From NCBI GenBank assembly GCA_022496205.1, contig WTXD01000030.1, positions 275,163-339,162 on the forward strand: a DNA stretch of 64,000 nucleotides, read 5' to 3'. The notes under the pieces were generated by a model. The model saw only the letters and a program-made list of their open reading frames with translations. It was not told the DNA's origin and made no database searches. Positions 24,413 through 35,852 of the stretch are shown in pieces. This stretch comes from Gloeopeniophorella convolvens. Lineage: Eukaryota > Basidiomycota > Agaricomycetes > Russulales. Position numbers and translations under genes: made by a program. Each line of letters starts with the position of its first letter. Within the stretch, counting starts at the first letter, position 1.

Positions 24413-26384
24413 ATGGCTCTATCAGAGTACCTCGTCACAGACGACCTCACCATCCTCCTGGGGCTCATCACCGCCTCCATTTTCCTCCTCTACAACCTCT
24501 ACAAGCCCCAGTCGCTCATCCACCCCATCCTGCTCGGCCGCCAGAGCGACGTCGCCCGCGTCCGCATGCCCGGCGAGAGCGCCGTCCACCGCAACTACAC
24601 GACCGGCCTGATGGGCAGGGTGCGTGTCCACGGCATCGCACCCGCGGAGTGCTCGCTCACTGCCCCCTCGCCCCCCGTGCACAGTTCACCATCCGCCCGT
24701 CCCGTGAGGCGATGACCCTCCTAGACCTCATCAAGCCCGGCTCGGACGCGCCGCGCTCGCTGTGGTCCACCAAGGTGCGTGCGTCCGCCGCGTGCGTTCC
24801 GCGCAGCCCCTGAGCCCTGCCCCTCGCGTGCGTAGATATCGAACCCGCAGCTCGCCGCGCGTGTCGCTGCGTTCGGCACGGGCCTGAGCCGCGCGGGGCT
24901 CACGCGCGAGTCGAACGTGCTCCTGCTCCTGAACGACAGCATCGGTGAGGGCGCTTCTTCCGTGGCTGCGCGCATGTGACTGCGCTGACTGACGGTGTCC
25001 GACTCGGCAGAGTTCCTCATCACGGAGCTGGCGCTCGCGGCGCACTCGATCCCGTCGTTCACGCTCACGTCGCCGGCGTTGCTCTCGCCCGTGTTCGACC
25101 TGCACCCGCCGACTGCGATCGTCATAGACGGTGCCTTCCTACCGCACGTGCTCGAGCTCATCTACGAGTCGAAGGAGGCCGCGCACCACGTCGTCGTCGT
25201 CGTCGGTGAGGCGAACGAGAAGGTGCTCGCGGAGGCGTCGCGGCACATCAAGCTCGTCCGCTGGGCGGACGTCGAGGCGGAGGGCGCGGCTGCGGCCCCT
25301 GTGACCGCGCCGGCTCCGGGTCAGCCTTGTCCGCAGTGTGCGCATGCGACCGAGCTGAAGTATCGTTGTGTAGACCCCAGCGACGTCTTTACCGTCTCGT
25401 TCTACAGCGACGCCGCCGGCCAGCTGCAGGGCACGCAGCTTACCCACGAGAACATCACCGCCGGCGTTACAGCCATCCGCGTCCTCCTGCCAGCATCGGC
25501 GCCCTTGACTTCCCTGGACACTATCGTTTCTGCGCACTCACTGAGCACAGCCTTTGGTCGCGCGATCGCGTACACCGCACTGTATGAGGGGACCAGCTTC
25601 GCCACCCTAGAGAGCTCGAAGCTCTTCAGGGGCGACACTGGTAAGGCTCCGCCGAGCTCCTTGTCTGCTGTGCTCTAAATCCATTTCCGCAGCCGGGCCA
25701 TCGCCACCGATTGTCGACCTCAAGTCGACACAGCTACTCGGTCTTCCCTCCCCAACGGTTCTTTTTATAAAGCCCGACCACCTGGACGTCGTCGCCAACG
25801 CCATTCTCGCGTCCGCGAAGAGCTCGTTCCTGTTCTCGATCGCGTGGCGCCACAAGCTCGCGGCGCTGCTCGAGGGATTCAGCACCAAGGAGAGCCTCTG
25901 GGACCGACTCGTGTTCGACGCGGCGCGCAGCGCCGTCCTCGGCGACGCCGCGCCATCCGTGCGCGCCGCGGTCATCAGCGGCGGTCCGGTGCCCGCGAGC
26001 CTGCTCACGCCGGCGCGCATCGCGCTCTCGGTGCCGCTCGTGCTCGCGCACGCGCACCCGCTCGTCGCGGCGCCGGTGCTCGCGTCGCACCCGCAGGACG
26101 TGCAGACCTTCGCGGCGGCGTCGGAGCGCGAGATCGCGCACGTCGGCCCGCCGACGGTCAATGTCGAGGTGAAGCTTGTCGGCGTGCGTGACGACGCGGT
26201 CGAGCGCGGCGAGGACCCCGAGGGCGTGCTGCATGTGCGCGGGCCGATCGTGGGGCGCGTGCTGGCGGTCTCGGACGGGTCTGAGGAGGCGGCGCGCGCG
26301 GAGGAGCCGTGGGTGTCGACGGGCGACCGCGCGCGCGTGCAGACGAATGGGTCGTTCAAGGCGTGGAGCGAGACCAAGGCGTGA
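24413..26384 (+). CDS. Degenerate acyl-CoA synthetase-like (ANL) protein
   Basis: Adenylate-forming-enzyme fold, probably not an active ligase. The ATG at 24413 gives MALSEYLVTDDLTILLGLIT followed by ASIFLLYNLY, an N-terminal membrane anchor as in fungal long-chain acyl-CoA synthetases. LLDLIKPGSDAPRSLWS, AARVAAFGTGLSRAGL and FLITELALAAHSIPSFTL follow the family N-domain. The phosphate-binding loop, normally T-S-G-T-T-G-x-P-K-G, reads FYSDAAGQLQGTQLTHENI, losing the Ser/Thr/Gly/Lys signature. The YGxTE adenylating motif is not seen where expected (about 26030-26090). A TGD remnant (VSTGDRARV) remains. The ORF stops at FKAWSETKA, so the C-terminal lid domain with the catalytic Lys is missing. 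At least four introns. Confidence 0.7.
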
Positions 26385-26875
26385 GTGGGCTACTAGGCGG
26401 GCGGGTCTGGGTGACAATAGCGGCGCTTGTGTGTGTGTCTATGGCCGTGGCGATATCGCGGCGTCTGGTGTGCCTTCGCTTCGAGGCTCCTGCCTTGGTG
26501 CGCGCAGAGTGTTCAGGCTGGACCCGGAGATATGGATGCGGATTGTGTATATTTGCAGCACGCGAATAATGGACACTCCTTGACTGATGAAGTTGATCTA
26601 ATTAACATATCTGCTGTTCCGCCGACAGTGGGCGGAGGGGCAGAGCAGAGCACAGGCCAGGGCGAGGACAGCGGGTTAAGTAGCGCGGGAGAAGCCGGTG
26701 GCGGTGCCCGGGAGATAAGGTTCAGGAATCAACGAGACCCACACACACACGTGACACGACGCGTCCGCTTCCGGCCTATAAAGTCGCGCTGCCCGCTTCA
26801 GAGCCACGCCCTTTCCAACTCTGTCTGCCCCCGCTCCCCCGCCTCCCACACCACACACCCGCATACACACTCACC
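26385..26875. other. Intergenic, histone H1 promoter region
   Basis: No gene supported. It includes purine-rich and CACACA-rich stretches and the TATA box at 26777-26783, followed by a pyrimidine-rich leader up to the histone H1 start codon. Confidence 0.5.
26777..26783 (+). promoter_or_regulatory. TATA box of histone H1 gene
   Basis: TATAAAG, 99 bp upstream of the ATG at 26876, followed by a CCC/ACAC-rich pyrimidine leader. Confidence 0.55.
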
Positions 26876-27936
26876 ATGTCCTCTCCCGCTCCCTCTCCCC
26901 TTGCCTCCCCTGCTCCCGACGTTGCCCCCGCTGAGAAGAAGTCACCCGCTCGCGCCAAGTCTGCGCGCGGAGCCAAGGCTGCTGCCACCGCCCCCGCGAA
27001 GAAGGCTGCTACTGCGAAGAAGGCCGCTGCTACCACCAGGAAGCCCGCATCGAAGAAGGCTGCCGCGCCCGAACATCCTGCATGGAAAGACATCATTACG
27101 GTACGTGGCGTGCGTGTTGTTGTGCGGTGCGTGCTCACTGTGCCACAGGAGGCGATCACGCTGCACCGCGAGGACGCCCGCTCAGGCGTCTCGCGCGGCG
27201 CCATCAAGAAGGTATGCGGTCCCCCGTGTGACGGATGTGGCGCGCCGCTGACACGTAGCATTATGGTACCCAGTACGCTGAGGAGAAGTACGGCCTCGAC
27301 ATGCAGTCCGCGTCGCACCTGCACCAGCTTAACCTCGCGCTCACGCGCGGCACGGACAAGGGCACTTTCGTGTTCCCCAAGGGCCCCTCGGGCAAGGTCA
27401 AGCTCGCACCGAAGCGCCCAAAGGTCACGGCCGACGCCAAGGAGGTGTGTCCGTGTTGCGGCTCTCGCATCGACTGGCGCTCAATTTGTCCTGGTGACAG
27501 AACGATCAGCCGTCGACATCCAAGAAGGCGCCCGTCCCTAAGAAGGCCGCCGTGAAGACCAAGGCCGCTGCCCCGGTGAAGAAGGCGCCCGCGTCCAAGA
27601 CCAAGGCGCCCGCTGTTGAGAAGAAGACGCCGGCGACAAAGAAGGCTGCGCCTGCTGCTGCTGCTGCGCCGAAGAAGGCTACCACTGTCACTGCAAAGAA
27701 GGCAGCTGCCACCAAGAAGACCACCACCAAGAAGACGACGAGCGCGAAGAACGACAGCAAGAAGGTTTGTCCGCCCGCTGGATGGTGTGAGGGTGCGATG
27801 CTCATCATGGTTGCAGGTTGCTGCCAAGGCTGCCGCTACCAAGGTGAAGGCTCCAAAGACTGTTAAGACGGCATCGACAAAGGCCAAACCCGCATCGAAG
27901 ACCAAGCCCTCCTCGAAGAAGTCGGTCACGGCATAG
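26876..27936 (+). CDS. Linker histone H1
   Basis: Linker histone that binds nucleosomal DNA at the dyad and compacts chromatin. The ATG at 26876 begins a Pro/Ala/Lys tail (MSSPAPSPLASPAPDVAPAE). After the first intron the winged-helix H15 domain reads WKDIITEAITLHREDARSG, VSRGAIKKYAEEKYGLD, SASHLHQLNLALTRGTDKG, and FVFPKGPSGKVKLAPKRPK. It is followed by a long Lys/Ala/Pro/Thr tail with repeated KKAP, KKAA and KKTT units, typical of H1. At least four introns of about 50 bp; stop 27934-27936 after SSKKSVTA. The single, intron-rich structure is usual for filamentous fungi, where H1 is polyadenylated. Confidence 0.95.
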
Positions 27937-28232
27937 TCGTGCAGGCCGTACCTGCTGTCTTGCCTCGCCATTGTCTATATCTTTATCTACGTGTAGCCAG
28001 CTGGGTCCGTCGGTGCTGTATGTTATACGATTAGTAGTATCGTTTCTGTCCATTCTATTAGCTAGATCCACTGCGGTGTCGCGCACGTATTGGCACACGG
28101 TGGCTGCCTCCTGTAACTTATTGTAGGCCCACTGGGGGTCAGAACGATGGATCGTTCGATGTGAATGCATTGCATTGGTCGGTATACAATATCCGTGGGG
28201 ACCTGCAGGTCGTAAGTAGACCATGACATGAG

Positions 28233-29744
28233 CTACATGGGCGCGATCCCAAACACCGCGCGCAGCTGCTCGAACACCACGAAGCTCAGCACAGTGTGCG
28301 CACCCAACTGCGCGAGCCAAGGCGTCAGCACGACGCAAGTCAACTCCAGTGCGAGCGGAGCTCACCCTCGCCCAGCACATCCCGAAGCCCTTGTAGAACG
28401 CCAGCGGGCCCTCCTGCCTCAGCATGACCCGCACACAGTCCAGCACGCTCTTGTACCGGCGCTCCTTGTCGTTCATCACGCGCACCTTGACCACATCTGT
28501 CCGTCCCACCCGGTCAGCGCCCCGCACCCCGCGCCCGCACGCCCGACGCACCAACAGGATTCGATGTGACCGAGCAGATGAACCCCGCAAACATGCTCGC
28601 GGCAAAGTGCAGCGGCAGCCCCTCGCGCATCACGCCGCGCGCCTTGAGCGCCTGCTTGAGCTGGTCGTACGCGCTGATCTGGGACGCGGACAGCACGACG
28701 CCGCGCAGCGTCGTCGCGTCCGTCCCGCGGTACAGCGCGCGCAGCCCGCCCTCGCGCCAGACGCTCGCGAACGCGTGCCGCGCCGAGCGGTACGGCGCGC
28801 CGCCGGCGGGGTAGTGCGCCTGCATGCGGACTGTGCGCGCGGCGAGTCAGTCAGGGCCGGCCCGCGGGAGGGACAGGGCGTGCCTTTGACGAGGTCGGTC
28901 GGGTTCGCGATGGCGCTGCCGGGCGGTGAGCGAGTGAGCGTGTCGCGTCGCGCCGGGAGGGAGGGGTCACGCACGACCCGAGCGTCGCGGCGACCGACGC
29001 GGCGAGGATCTTGAGCCCCAGCCCGTCCGTCGGTAGCGCGCCGGGCGCGAGCGCGTGTATCCTGCACGGCGCGTATGCGCGAGATGCATCAGCGCGCGGC
29101 GGCGCGGGGGGAAGGGGGCGCCGGGCGCGCTTACGAGTCCTTGAAGTACTCGTACGTGCCCATGCGGATGCCCGAGTACGTCAGCTCGCGCAGCATGCTG
29201 GCCGTGAGGCCGTTCATGAGGCTCAGCGCGCCCTCCGTGCGCGCCATCTGCAGGCCGACGGTCCAGAAGGCGTTCGCTTTCCCGCCGGGCGCTGTGTGTG
29301 GGGGCATTCAGTAGGGAGGGGGAGGTGCGCGCGGCGGGGAGGGGAGCAGCAGACCTTGCGTGCGGAGCTGTTGCCTGACCTGATTATCGGCGCAGATATA
29401 GATACATCAGACTGGGGCGACTTCTGCGGGGCGGGGCGCATGCATACCTTGATGCTGTATGAGTGCGGAGTGCCGGTGAGCACCGGGGATGGGCTGCACG
29501 CGTCGTGCGACTCACATGTCCAGAGGGTTCGTGACGGCCGACGCAAACATGTCTGTACGACTGTCGTTGAGCTGCCTCTCGTTCGGCTCAGCCAGACGGC
29601 GCGGGACGCACTTCCCAGCGCTGCGGCAGCAAAGATGAGCGCGTTGTGTGTGACGGCGTTGTAGCGCTTCGCGCCGTTCGCTGGCGGCTCGCCCTCGCGC
29701 GCAACGAGCTTTTCTGCGGCCTCGGCCTCCTTCGATGTCGACAT
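28233..29744 (-). CDS. Mitochondrial carrier (SLC25), UCP/dicarboxylate-carrier-like
   Basis: Inner-membrane solute carrier. The start at 29744 gives MSTSKEAEAAEKLVAREGEP, then the first helix with LGNMFASAVTNPLDIIKVRQ, completed by a 7-nt microexon (29448-29454). Later exons give ANAFWTVGLQMARTEGALSL, LTYSGIRMGTYEYFKD, the second repeat signature SAIANPTDLVKVRMQ, GGLRALYRGTDATTLRGVVL, QISAYDQLKQALKARGVM, and the third signature SVTSNPVDVVKVRVM, with LGAHTVLSFVVFEQLRAVFG and IAPM before the stop at 28233-28235. All three Px[DE]xx[KR] repeats are present. The helix sequences resemble UCP, oxoglutarate and dicarboxylate carriers; the transported solute is not decidable. Divergent from NIT2 with 191 bp between starts. 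Confidence 0.87.
29448..29454 (-). other. 7-nt microexon in mitochondrial carrier gene
   Basis: On the minus strand CATCAAG is bordered by ATACAG before it and GTATGCA after it. It completes the split Ile codon and adds Ile-Lys, turning NPLD.. into NPLDIIKVRQQLRTQ, the first carrier signature. The introns on both sides then have normal lengths (about 60-70 bp). Skipping it breaks the frame and removes the signature Lys. Confidence 0.75.
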
Positions 29745-29935
29745 GGTGAGTGGTTCAGGTCAAGGGGGCGTCACTAGCCTGTCCACTGCCTGTCATGCGA
29801 TTGCGGTTGCTTACTAGCCGAGTTGCTCGGTAACGGCAACGTGTGGTGCGGGGGAGCTCGCGCGGGCCGGTGCACGCTGCCAATTCTCACCCGCGTCGAT
29901 GTCTTCGGCCGTCGAATGGCGTTCCGTGTCCGCAG

Positions 29936-31496
29936 ATGCTTCGCTGGTTCGCTCGTTCTGCATCAGCCTCCTCCCTATCACTGCAGCGAGCACGCGGCGT
30001 AGCCACCATGTCTAGTGCCCCCACATTAAAGCCATTCAATCTCGCCCTCATCCAGCTCGGCCAGATCGGCGCCGACAAGGCGGCGAATTTGAAGCATGCA
30101 CGGGAGATGATACGCAAGGCGGTGAGCGGGGAGGGCGTCGGGGGCGCGCAGGGGAAGCCTGATCTTGTCGTGTTGCCGGTGAGTGGGGTCCCTTCTGCGC
30201 TGGGCGGACTCACAGTCCGGCTCGTCGCTATGCAGGAATGCTTCAATTCGCCGTATGGGCATGTGCATTTCCCAGTCTACGCCGAGTCTATTGGGTACAA
30301 GAAGGGTGATAAATATGATGTCGAGGCTAGCGAGAGCGAGAGCGTGAAGATGCTCTCGGAGGCTGCAAAGACGGAGGGCGTCTGGCTCCTCGGAGGTGCG
30401 TATCGCGTCACAGTCCGTGCGCTCATCGCGTCTGACAACATCACAGGCTCCATTCCCGAGAAGGATCCCTCGGATGGCAACGTGTACAACACATCGACGG
30501 TATACTCTCCGCAGGGTGAGACCGACTTCGTGCGGCCAGTGGTTCCAGTTGTGACGTCCGTTCCAGGGGAGCTCGTAGCTACCCACAGGAAAGTGCACTT
30601 GTTCGATATCGACATCCCAGGAAAGATCAAGTTCAAGGTAGCGCTCGTCGTCGCTTGTGCGCGCATACATCTCATCTCTCACCAGGAAAGCGAGACGCTC
30701 ACCGGCGGCTCCACGACCAACTTCTTCGACACAGGCAAGGCGTCGCTCCGCCACGTCTCGTTGTGTACTCATACCATATCCAGACTTTGCGCGCATCGGA
30801 CTCGGGATCTGCTACGATGTGCGCTTCCCAGAGCTCGCTGCGATTTCCGCGCGCCAGGGTGCGTGCATCCGAAACATCACGCCGCCGGGCGCCTGACGCC
30901 CCGCCGCGTGCGCAGGCTGCCAGGTGCTGATCTACCCGGGCGCGTTTAATATGACGACGGGGCCGCTGCACTGGGAGCTGCTGCAACGCGCAAGGTGCGT
31001 GCGTGCGCCCGCGCACGTGCCCGTGTCTCACTCTGTGCGATCTGCCCGGCTTGCAGGGCGGTGGACAACCAGGTGTTCTTCTCGATGTGCAGCCCCGCGA
31101 GGGACCTCACTGCCGCCTACCACGCGGTAGGCTTATCTCGCCCGACAGTGCCCCGTGCACAGTATGCTCATTGACCGTGCCCGCGTCTGGTTAGTGGGGC
31201 CATTCCGTGGTCGTCGACCCGATGTAGGTTGCGCGGCCGAGGCAGGACTACGGGCGATCGCTTATGACGCGTGCGTGTGCAGGGGTGTGAAGCTCGTCGA
31301 GGCCGAGGACGGCGAGACGATCCTGCATGTCCACATCGGTCAGTGCTGCGCCCGCGGCGCGAGTCCGCCGACCGTGCTGATCGCGTCCGATGCTGTCGCT
31401 GCAGATCCCAAGACCTTCAGCGACGCCCGCGCGGGGATCCCAGTTACGACCCAGCGGCGCTTCGATGTGTACCCGGACGTCAGCAAGGGGGCGTGA
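29936..31496 (+). CDS. NIT2: Omega-amidase, nitrilase superfamily (Nit2-like)
   Basis: C-N hydrolase that deamidates alpha-ketoglutaramate and alpha-ketosuccinamate, closing the glutamine transaminase cycle. Two candidate starts exist: 29936 ([20 protein letters not shown], a mitochondrial presequence) and 30008 ([18 protein letters not shown], the cytosolic form); Nit2 occurs in both compartments. The Glu-Lys-Cys triad is in the first strand-loop Glu, [14 protein letters not shown] (Lys) and [15 protein letters not shown] (Cys). [40 protein letters not shown] and [12 protein letters not shown] follow the family. About eight introns of about 50 bp; stop 31494-31496 after YPDVSKGA. Confidence 0.9.
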
Positions 31497-32104
31497 GCGC
31501 CGCGGGGTGGATGCTGTGCTGTGCGTGTGTACTCGGTTCGTGCACCTCTTCACATCGCCCATTGATCCATGCCCCTTATGACGCGACGCTGCGCCGGTGT
31601 GGCGCGGATCCACCCGTCCAGGAATAGGACGCACGCCTACAGTACTACCGTCCTTATCAATCGAATGCTGCCTTGCTGTGATGCGCCGTGTGCTCCCTCG
31701 TTAGCGCCCGGCTTGCGCCGTGGTGCCAACCAGTGCCAACCGCACCAACTGGCATCCTAGTCCATGTAATGGTGCTCGGCGAAGCTTTCTCGAACCCGAA
31801 GATCGACAGACCTCGAGCACCGGCGGAGGTTCTCGACTCGGATGCCGTCTGATGCACAGCGCCGACGTCGCGCGCTCGTTGCGGGCAGGCTTGCGTGGCT
31901 GTCCTTGACCAGGTTGCCACCCACGCATGATGTGCGTCCGCAGACAAGGCGGCTCGCTTCGCGCCGCCTGCGCGTGGCCCACGCACGTAAAGCCCGTCGT
32001 TATCAACAGTGGCTATGCGACACCTACATTCCCTTCGCGGTGCGTCCGTTATAAGGGAGCCCCCTGTGCCCATCGCGACGCCGTAATCCCTCCGTGCACG
32101 ACGT
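31497..32104. other. Intergenic, promoter of GPCR gene
   Basis: No gene seen. TATAAGGG at 32050-32057 lies about 50 bp before the GPCR start. Flanking short frames are without motifs. Confidence 0.5.
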
Positions 32105-33849
32105 ATGATGGCTTCGTCTGCTGCTGCTCCTCCGTTCACGTTTGGCGAGCGCGTGGGGCTCGTGCTGCTCGCCCAGACGGCGGGCGCGTCCGCGTGCGCG
32201 ATCGCCGTGCTCCTTTCGTACATCGCCGTGCGTCGCGCGCCGCGCGCGGATCTCTGACACGTGCATCTGTAACGCTGGTTTGCAGTATAGCGCCGTGTGT
32301 GTCACCCGGCACGCGCGCAGGCGGTGGAGGATCGAGGGCCCCGCGGAGGTCTTGTTCCTCAACCAGCTATTCTGGGACCTCCTCCAGGCCGTTGGTGAGT
32401 GGTTTGGCTGCGGTATGCACTGGGCGGTGCTGATGGAATCCAGGGGGCCTCATGAACATCAGATGGGCGGCCGACGCGGTGGGTGGTGATTCAGATGTCG
32501 CGATTGGACGTTGTGCTCACTGTTGCGCGTGGTGCAGTCGGTGCACCCGGGGACTTATTGTTCTGCGCAAGGTAGGTGGTATTGGGATTTGTGCCGAATT
32601 GGTCGCTTAGCGGTGCACAGGCGCTGTGAAGCAGTTGTCGGATGTCGGGACGGCACTTTCGTGAGCAGACGTCGCTTCATGTGTTGTCTCTCAAACTTTA
32701 CAGCTCCTTTGTGATTCAGGATGCTGGTATGTTTGCTCTCACTAGAGCTATCTTGCTGTTGTACTGAGCAAACTAATCGACTAGGCAATCTCGATATACA
32801 CATTCGTGACTTTGTGCTTCTGCAAGGCACATACAGACGATCAGACTGCAGAAGAGAAGGAAAGAGAGCGCAAGAGGGGCATTCTTCTTACTGTCATCGG
32901 CTTGGCTCTCCTCTGGGCCTCCCTTGCGCTTCTAGCGACTGTGAACATCGGCATCAACGGCGCGCAGCGCTTCTATGGTCCTGCGGGATATTGTGAGGCC
33001 ACCTCTGATGGCTTGGATTTGGTCGCTAACGGGAGCACGCAGGGTGCTGGATCCGTGACGCCTTTCCGGTACAGCGCACTGCGACAGACTTTGTGTTCAT
33101 GTGGATCACCGCCGCGTTCAACACGATGATCTACGCGGTGCTGTTCATTTACTTCCGAGGATACATCACGACGAACGGGTGGCACATGCACATCTCGCGC
33201 AGGCGCGAGCCCGTGAGCACCCTCGGGACTCGAAAGGAAGCATATGGGCTCCTTTTGTGAGTAGTCAACCGCCTGGTGTGAATGCCTTCGTCTCACCCCT
33301 GGACCCAGCTACCCGCTCGTATACATGGTCAACGTGAGTCCTTCACGCGGTCCGCCTCCACGGCGCGCCTTCTGAGGGAACTCGCAGGTGCTGCCGCTGT
33401 CGGCCGTGCGCTACTCGACCTTCGCGCACCACCACGTCCCGTTCGGCGTGGTGATCGCCACCGACGCGGTCTACCTCGCCTCGGGCCTGTTCAACGTGCT
33501 CCTCTTCGCGCTCACGCGCCCGTTCCTACTCCCCCACGATCCGCCGCGCCTCGGCAGCGCGTCGGAGACATCGCACGAGATTAGGGTGATCGGCGCGTCG
33601 CACTACGCGGCGTCGAGCACGGACGGGGACAGCGCCTACTACGGCGGGTCGTGGCTCGGCCACGGGTTTCCGCGCAGCGAGTCGCCGGCGGAGTACTGCC
33701 CATCGCCGGAGCCCGGCGAGGCCGCAGGCGCGCAGGCGGAGGTATCGCATGAGAAACTGGTCGTGATGAACGGATCAGTGCATTCTTTGGGTGAGTGGGC
33801 GCAGTGCGGTCTAATTGTATCTAATTATGCTAGCAGATGCTGTATGAGG
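32105..33849 (+). CDS. Seven-helix receptor, Git3/cAMP-receptor-like
   Basis: Class of basidiomycete G-protein-coupled receptors resembling the glucose sensor Git3 and Dictyostelium cAMP receptors. The start is 32105 or 32108. Helices are spread over many small exons: VGLVLLAQTAGASACAIAVL, AEVLFLNQLFWDLLQAVGG, YCSAQGAVKQLSDVGTALS followed by MLAISIYTFVTLCF, ILLTVIGLALLWASLALLAT, FVFMWITAAFNTMIYAVLF, and later VVIATDAVYLASGLFNVLL. The join between helices 2/3 and IYTFVTLCF needs a 7-nt microexon (32720-32726). The third loop is Lys/Arg/Glu-rich (TAEEKERERKRG). The C-terminus is Ser-rich; a last intron near 33794 makes the stop at about 33847-33849 likely, but reading through would end at 33912. 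Ligand unknown. Confidence 0.72.
32720..32726 (+). other. 7-nt microexon in GPCR gene
   Basis: GATGCTG sits between an acceptor (GATTCAG) and a donor (GTATGT). It completes a Ser codon and adds Met-Leu, joining SDVGTALS to AISIYTFVTLCF in frame within one predicted membrane helix. Other acceptors nearby give frame loss or stops. Confidence 0.65.
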
Positions 33850-34126
33850 GTATGTATACAACTCAATAGATGGGAGCTGAAGGACGCTGTGCGCGGGACT
33901 GCAGTAGAATAAAGTACAGCTTGTACAGTAATACTAGGATAAATGGATGTCGGGCCGAGGAAGAGGGCATTGATTAGTCAGTATGATGAAACTGCTCGAA
34001 ATTTCTAGCGGGTTCCATCACTTTCTTTATCTGTCGGACAGCGGAACAGCCCCCCATCCGTCCTTTTCTTCACCGCCTCTCCTTCACTCTCCCTCCAACC
34101 ACCAGCATATCCCCCTCATCCACACC

Positions 34127-35633
34127 ATGGTCAAGGAATCGTACGTCGCTTAGCCCCCAGGGGCCGCGCATCGCTCACCACCGCTCCGCAGAAAATATTA
34201 CGATCTCCTCGAGGTGCAGCCCGATGCCTCAGAGAGCGACCTGAAGAAGGCATACCGGAAAAAGTAGCGCACCAGCTCCTCGCCAGCGCCACATCCCACT
34301 GAGCGTTCTCCAGGGCCCTCCGGCTGCACCCCGACAAGGGCGGCGACCCCGAGCTTTTCAAAGAGGTCACACATGCGTAAGCGGCCGCGCGCCCTATGAC
34401 CACACCACAATTTTCGGGTTGCTGAGCCACACGTCCATCGCAGATACGAGATCCTCTCTGACCCACAAAAGCGCAGCATCTACGATGCGCGCGGAGAGGC
34501 GGGCTTGTCGGAATCGGGCGGCATGGGCGGCATGGACCCGCAGGTGCGCAGCCCCACCACACGTGCTGTACGGCGCACACGCTGACGCGCGCCTGCCTTT
34601 CCTTTTACTAGGATCTATTCAGCCAGCTCTTTGGTGGCGGTGGCTTTTTCGGCGGTGGCCCGTCTTCGCGGAACCAGGGCCCGCGCAAGAGCAAGGACCT
34701 CATCCACCGGGTGCACGTCTCGCTCGAGGACCTGTACAAGGGCAAGACGACGAAGCTTGCGCTCACGCGCAACGTGATCTGCCCGAAGTGCGACGGCAAG
34801 GGCGGCAAGGAGGGCGCCGTGCGCTCGTGCGGCTCGTGCAGCGGCCGCGGCGTGCGCGTCACGCTGCGCCAGATGGGCCCGATGATCCAGCAGCTCCAGT
34901 CGCCGTGCGAGGATTGCTCGGGCACGGGCGAGATCATCAACCACCGCGACAAGTGCAAGACATGCAACGCGCGCAAGGTCGTCTCGGAGAAGAAGATGCT
35001 CGAGGTGCACATCGACAAGGGCATGAAAGGCGGTCAGACGATCACGTTCTCGGGCGAGAGCGACCAGGCGCCCGGCGTCGTGCCCGGCGATGTCGTCATT
35101 GTCATTGAGGAGAAGCCGCACGAGCGCTTCAAGCGCAGCGACAACAACCTCGTCACCGAGGTCGAGCTCGACCTGCTCACCGCGCTCGGCGGTGGCCAGT
35201 TCACAATCAAGCATCTGGACGACCGAGCGTTGGTGGTGAAGGTCCCGCCAGGCGAGGTCATCAAGCAGGGTGCGTGTTTGGCCACCGGCCATGTCGATCG
35301 TGCCCTGGGACCAGTGACTGATTGTGGTTGACGTCACCAGATGACCTGAAGGTGATCCAAGGGCAGGGCATGCCGTCGCAGCGGCATCACGAGCTGGGCG
35401 ACCTGTTCATCAAGGTGTCGATCAAGTGGCCAGAGCACATCGATCCGACCAAGATTGCGCTTCTGGAGCAGGTGCTCCCGCCGCGCACACCACTACCGAA
35501 GCAGCCCAAGAACACGCTGGTCGAGGAGGTGGAGATGTCCGACGTTGACCCCCGGCAAGAGCGGGTGATGCAGGAGGACGCGATGGATGAGGATGATTCG
35601 GCAGAGCCCCGCGTGCAGTGCGCGAACCAGTGA
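34127..35633 (+). CDS. Type A (class I) Hsp40/DnaJ co-chaperone, Ydj1-like
   Basis: Co-chaperone that delivers clients to Hsp70 and stimulates its ATPase. Exon 1 is only MVKES; the J domain follows over three introns: KYYDLLEVQPDASESDLKKA, LRLHPDKGGDPELFKEVTHA (HPD intact) and YEILSDPQKRSIYDARGEAG. A Gly-rich linker (QLFGGGGFFGGGP) precedes the zinc-binding region with CPKCDGKG, CGSCSGRG, CEDCSGTG and CKTCNARK, the last lacking the usual Gly. The C-terminal substrate domain includes HIDKGMKGGQTITFSGESDQ. The protein ends VQCANQ, a CaaX-type box like that of yeast Ydj1, so farnesylation and membrane association are likely. Stop 35631-35633. Confidence 0.94.
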
Positions 35634-35852
35634 TATGTGTATTCTAATCTGGGGACTTTGCTTAGCCGTTGTCACTCCATATGTATTGTCTCTCCGTCGG
35701 CATTCTGTTTTTCCTACCCATCACGTTGTCACTGATTCAGACTTTATCGTCGCATGCCCATATAGATTGTCTTCTTGTGCTCTCTTGGATTCACTATATT
35801 ATGTACAGATGTGCGAATAAAGTCCCCGATAATGCCCGCAAAGCAATCGTGT

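Noticed and set aside
28424..29014. 196-codon plus-strand frame opposite the mitochondrial carrier
   Set aside because: Antisense shadow; the carrier signatures are on the minus strand.
30026..30796. 256-codon minus-strand frame
   Set aside because: Runs through exons and introns of the nitrilase gene on the opposite strand and lacks motifs.
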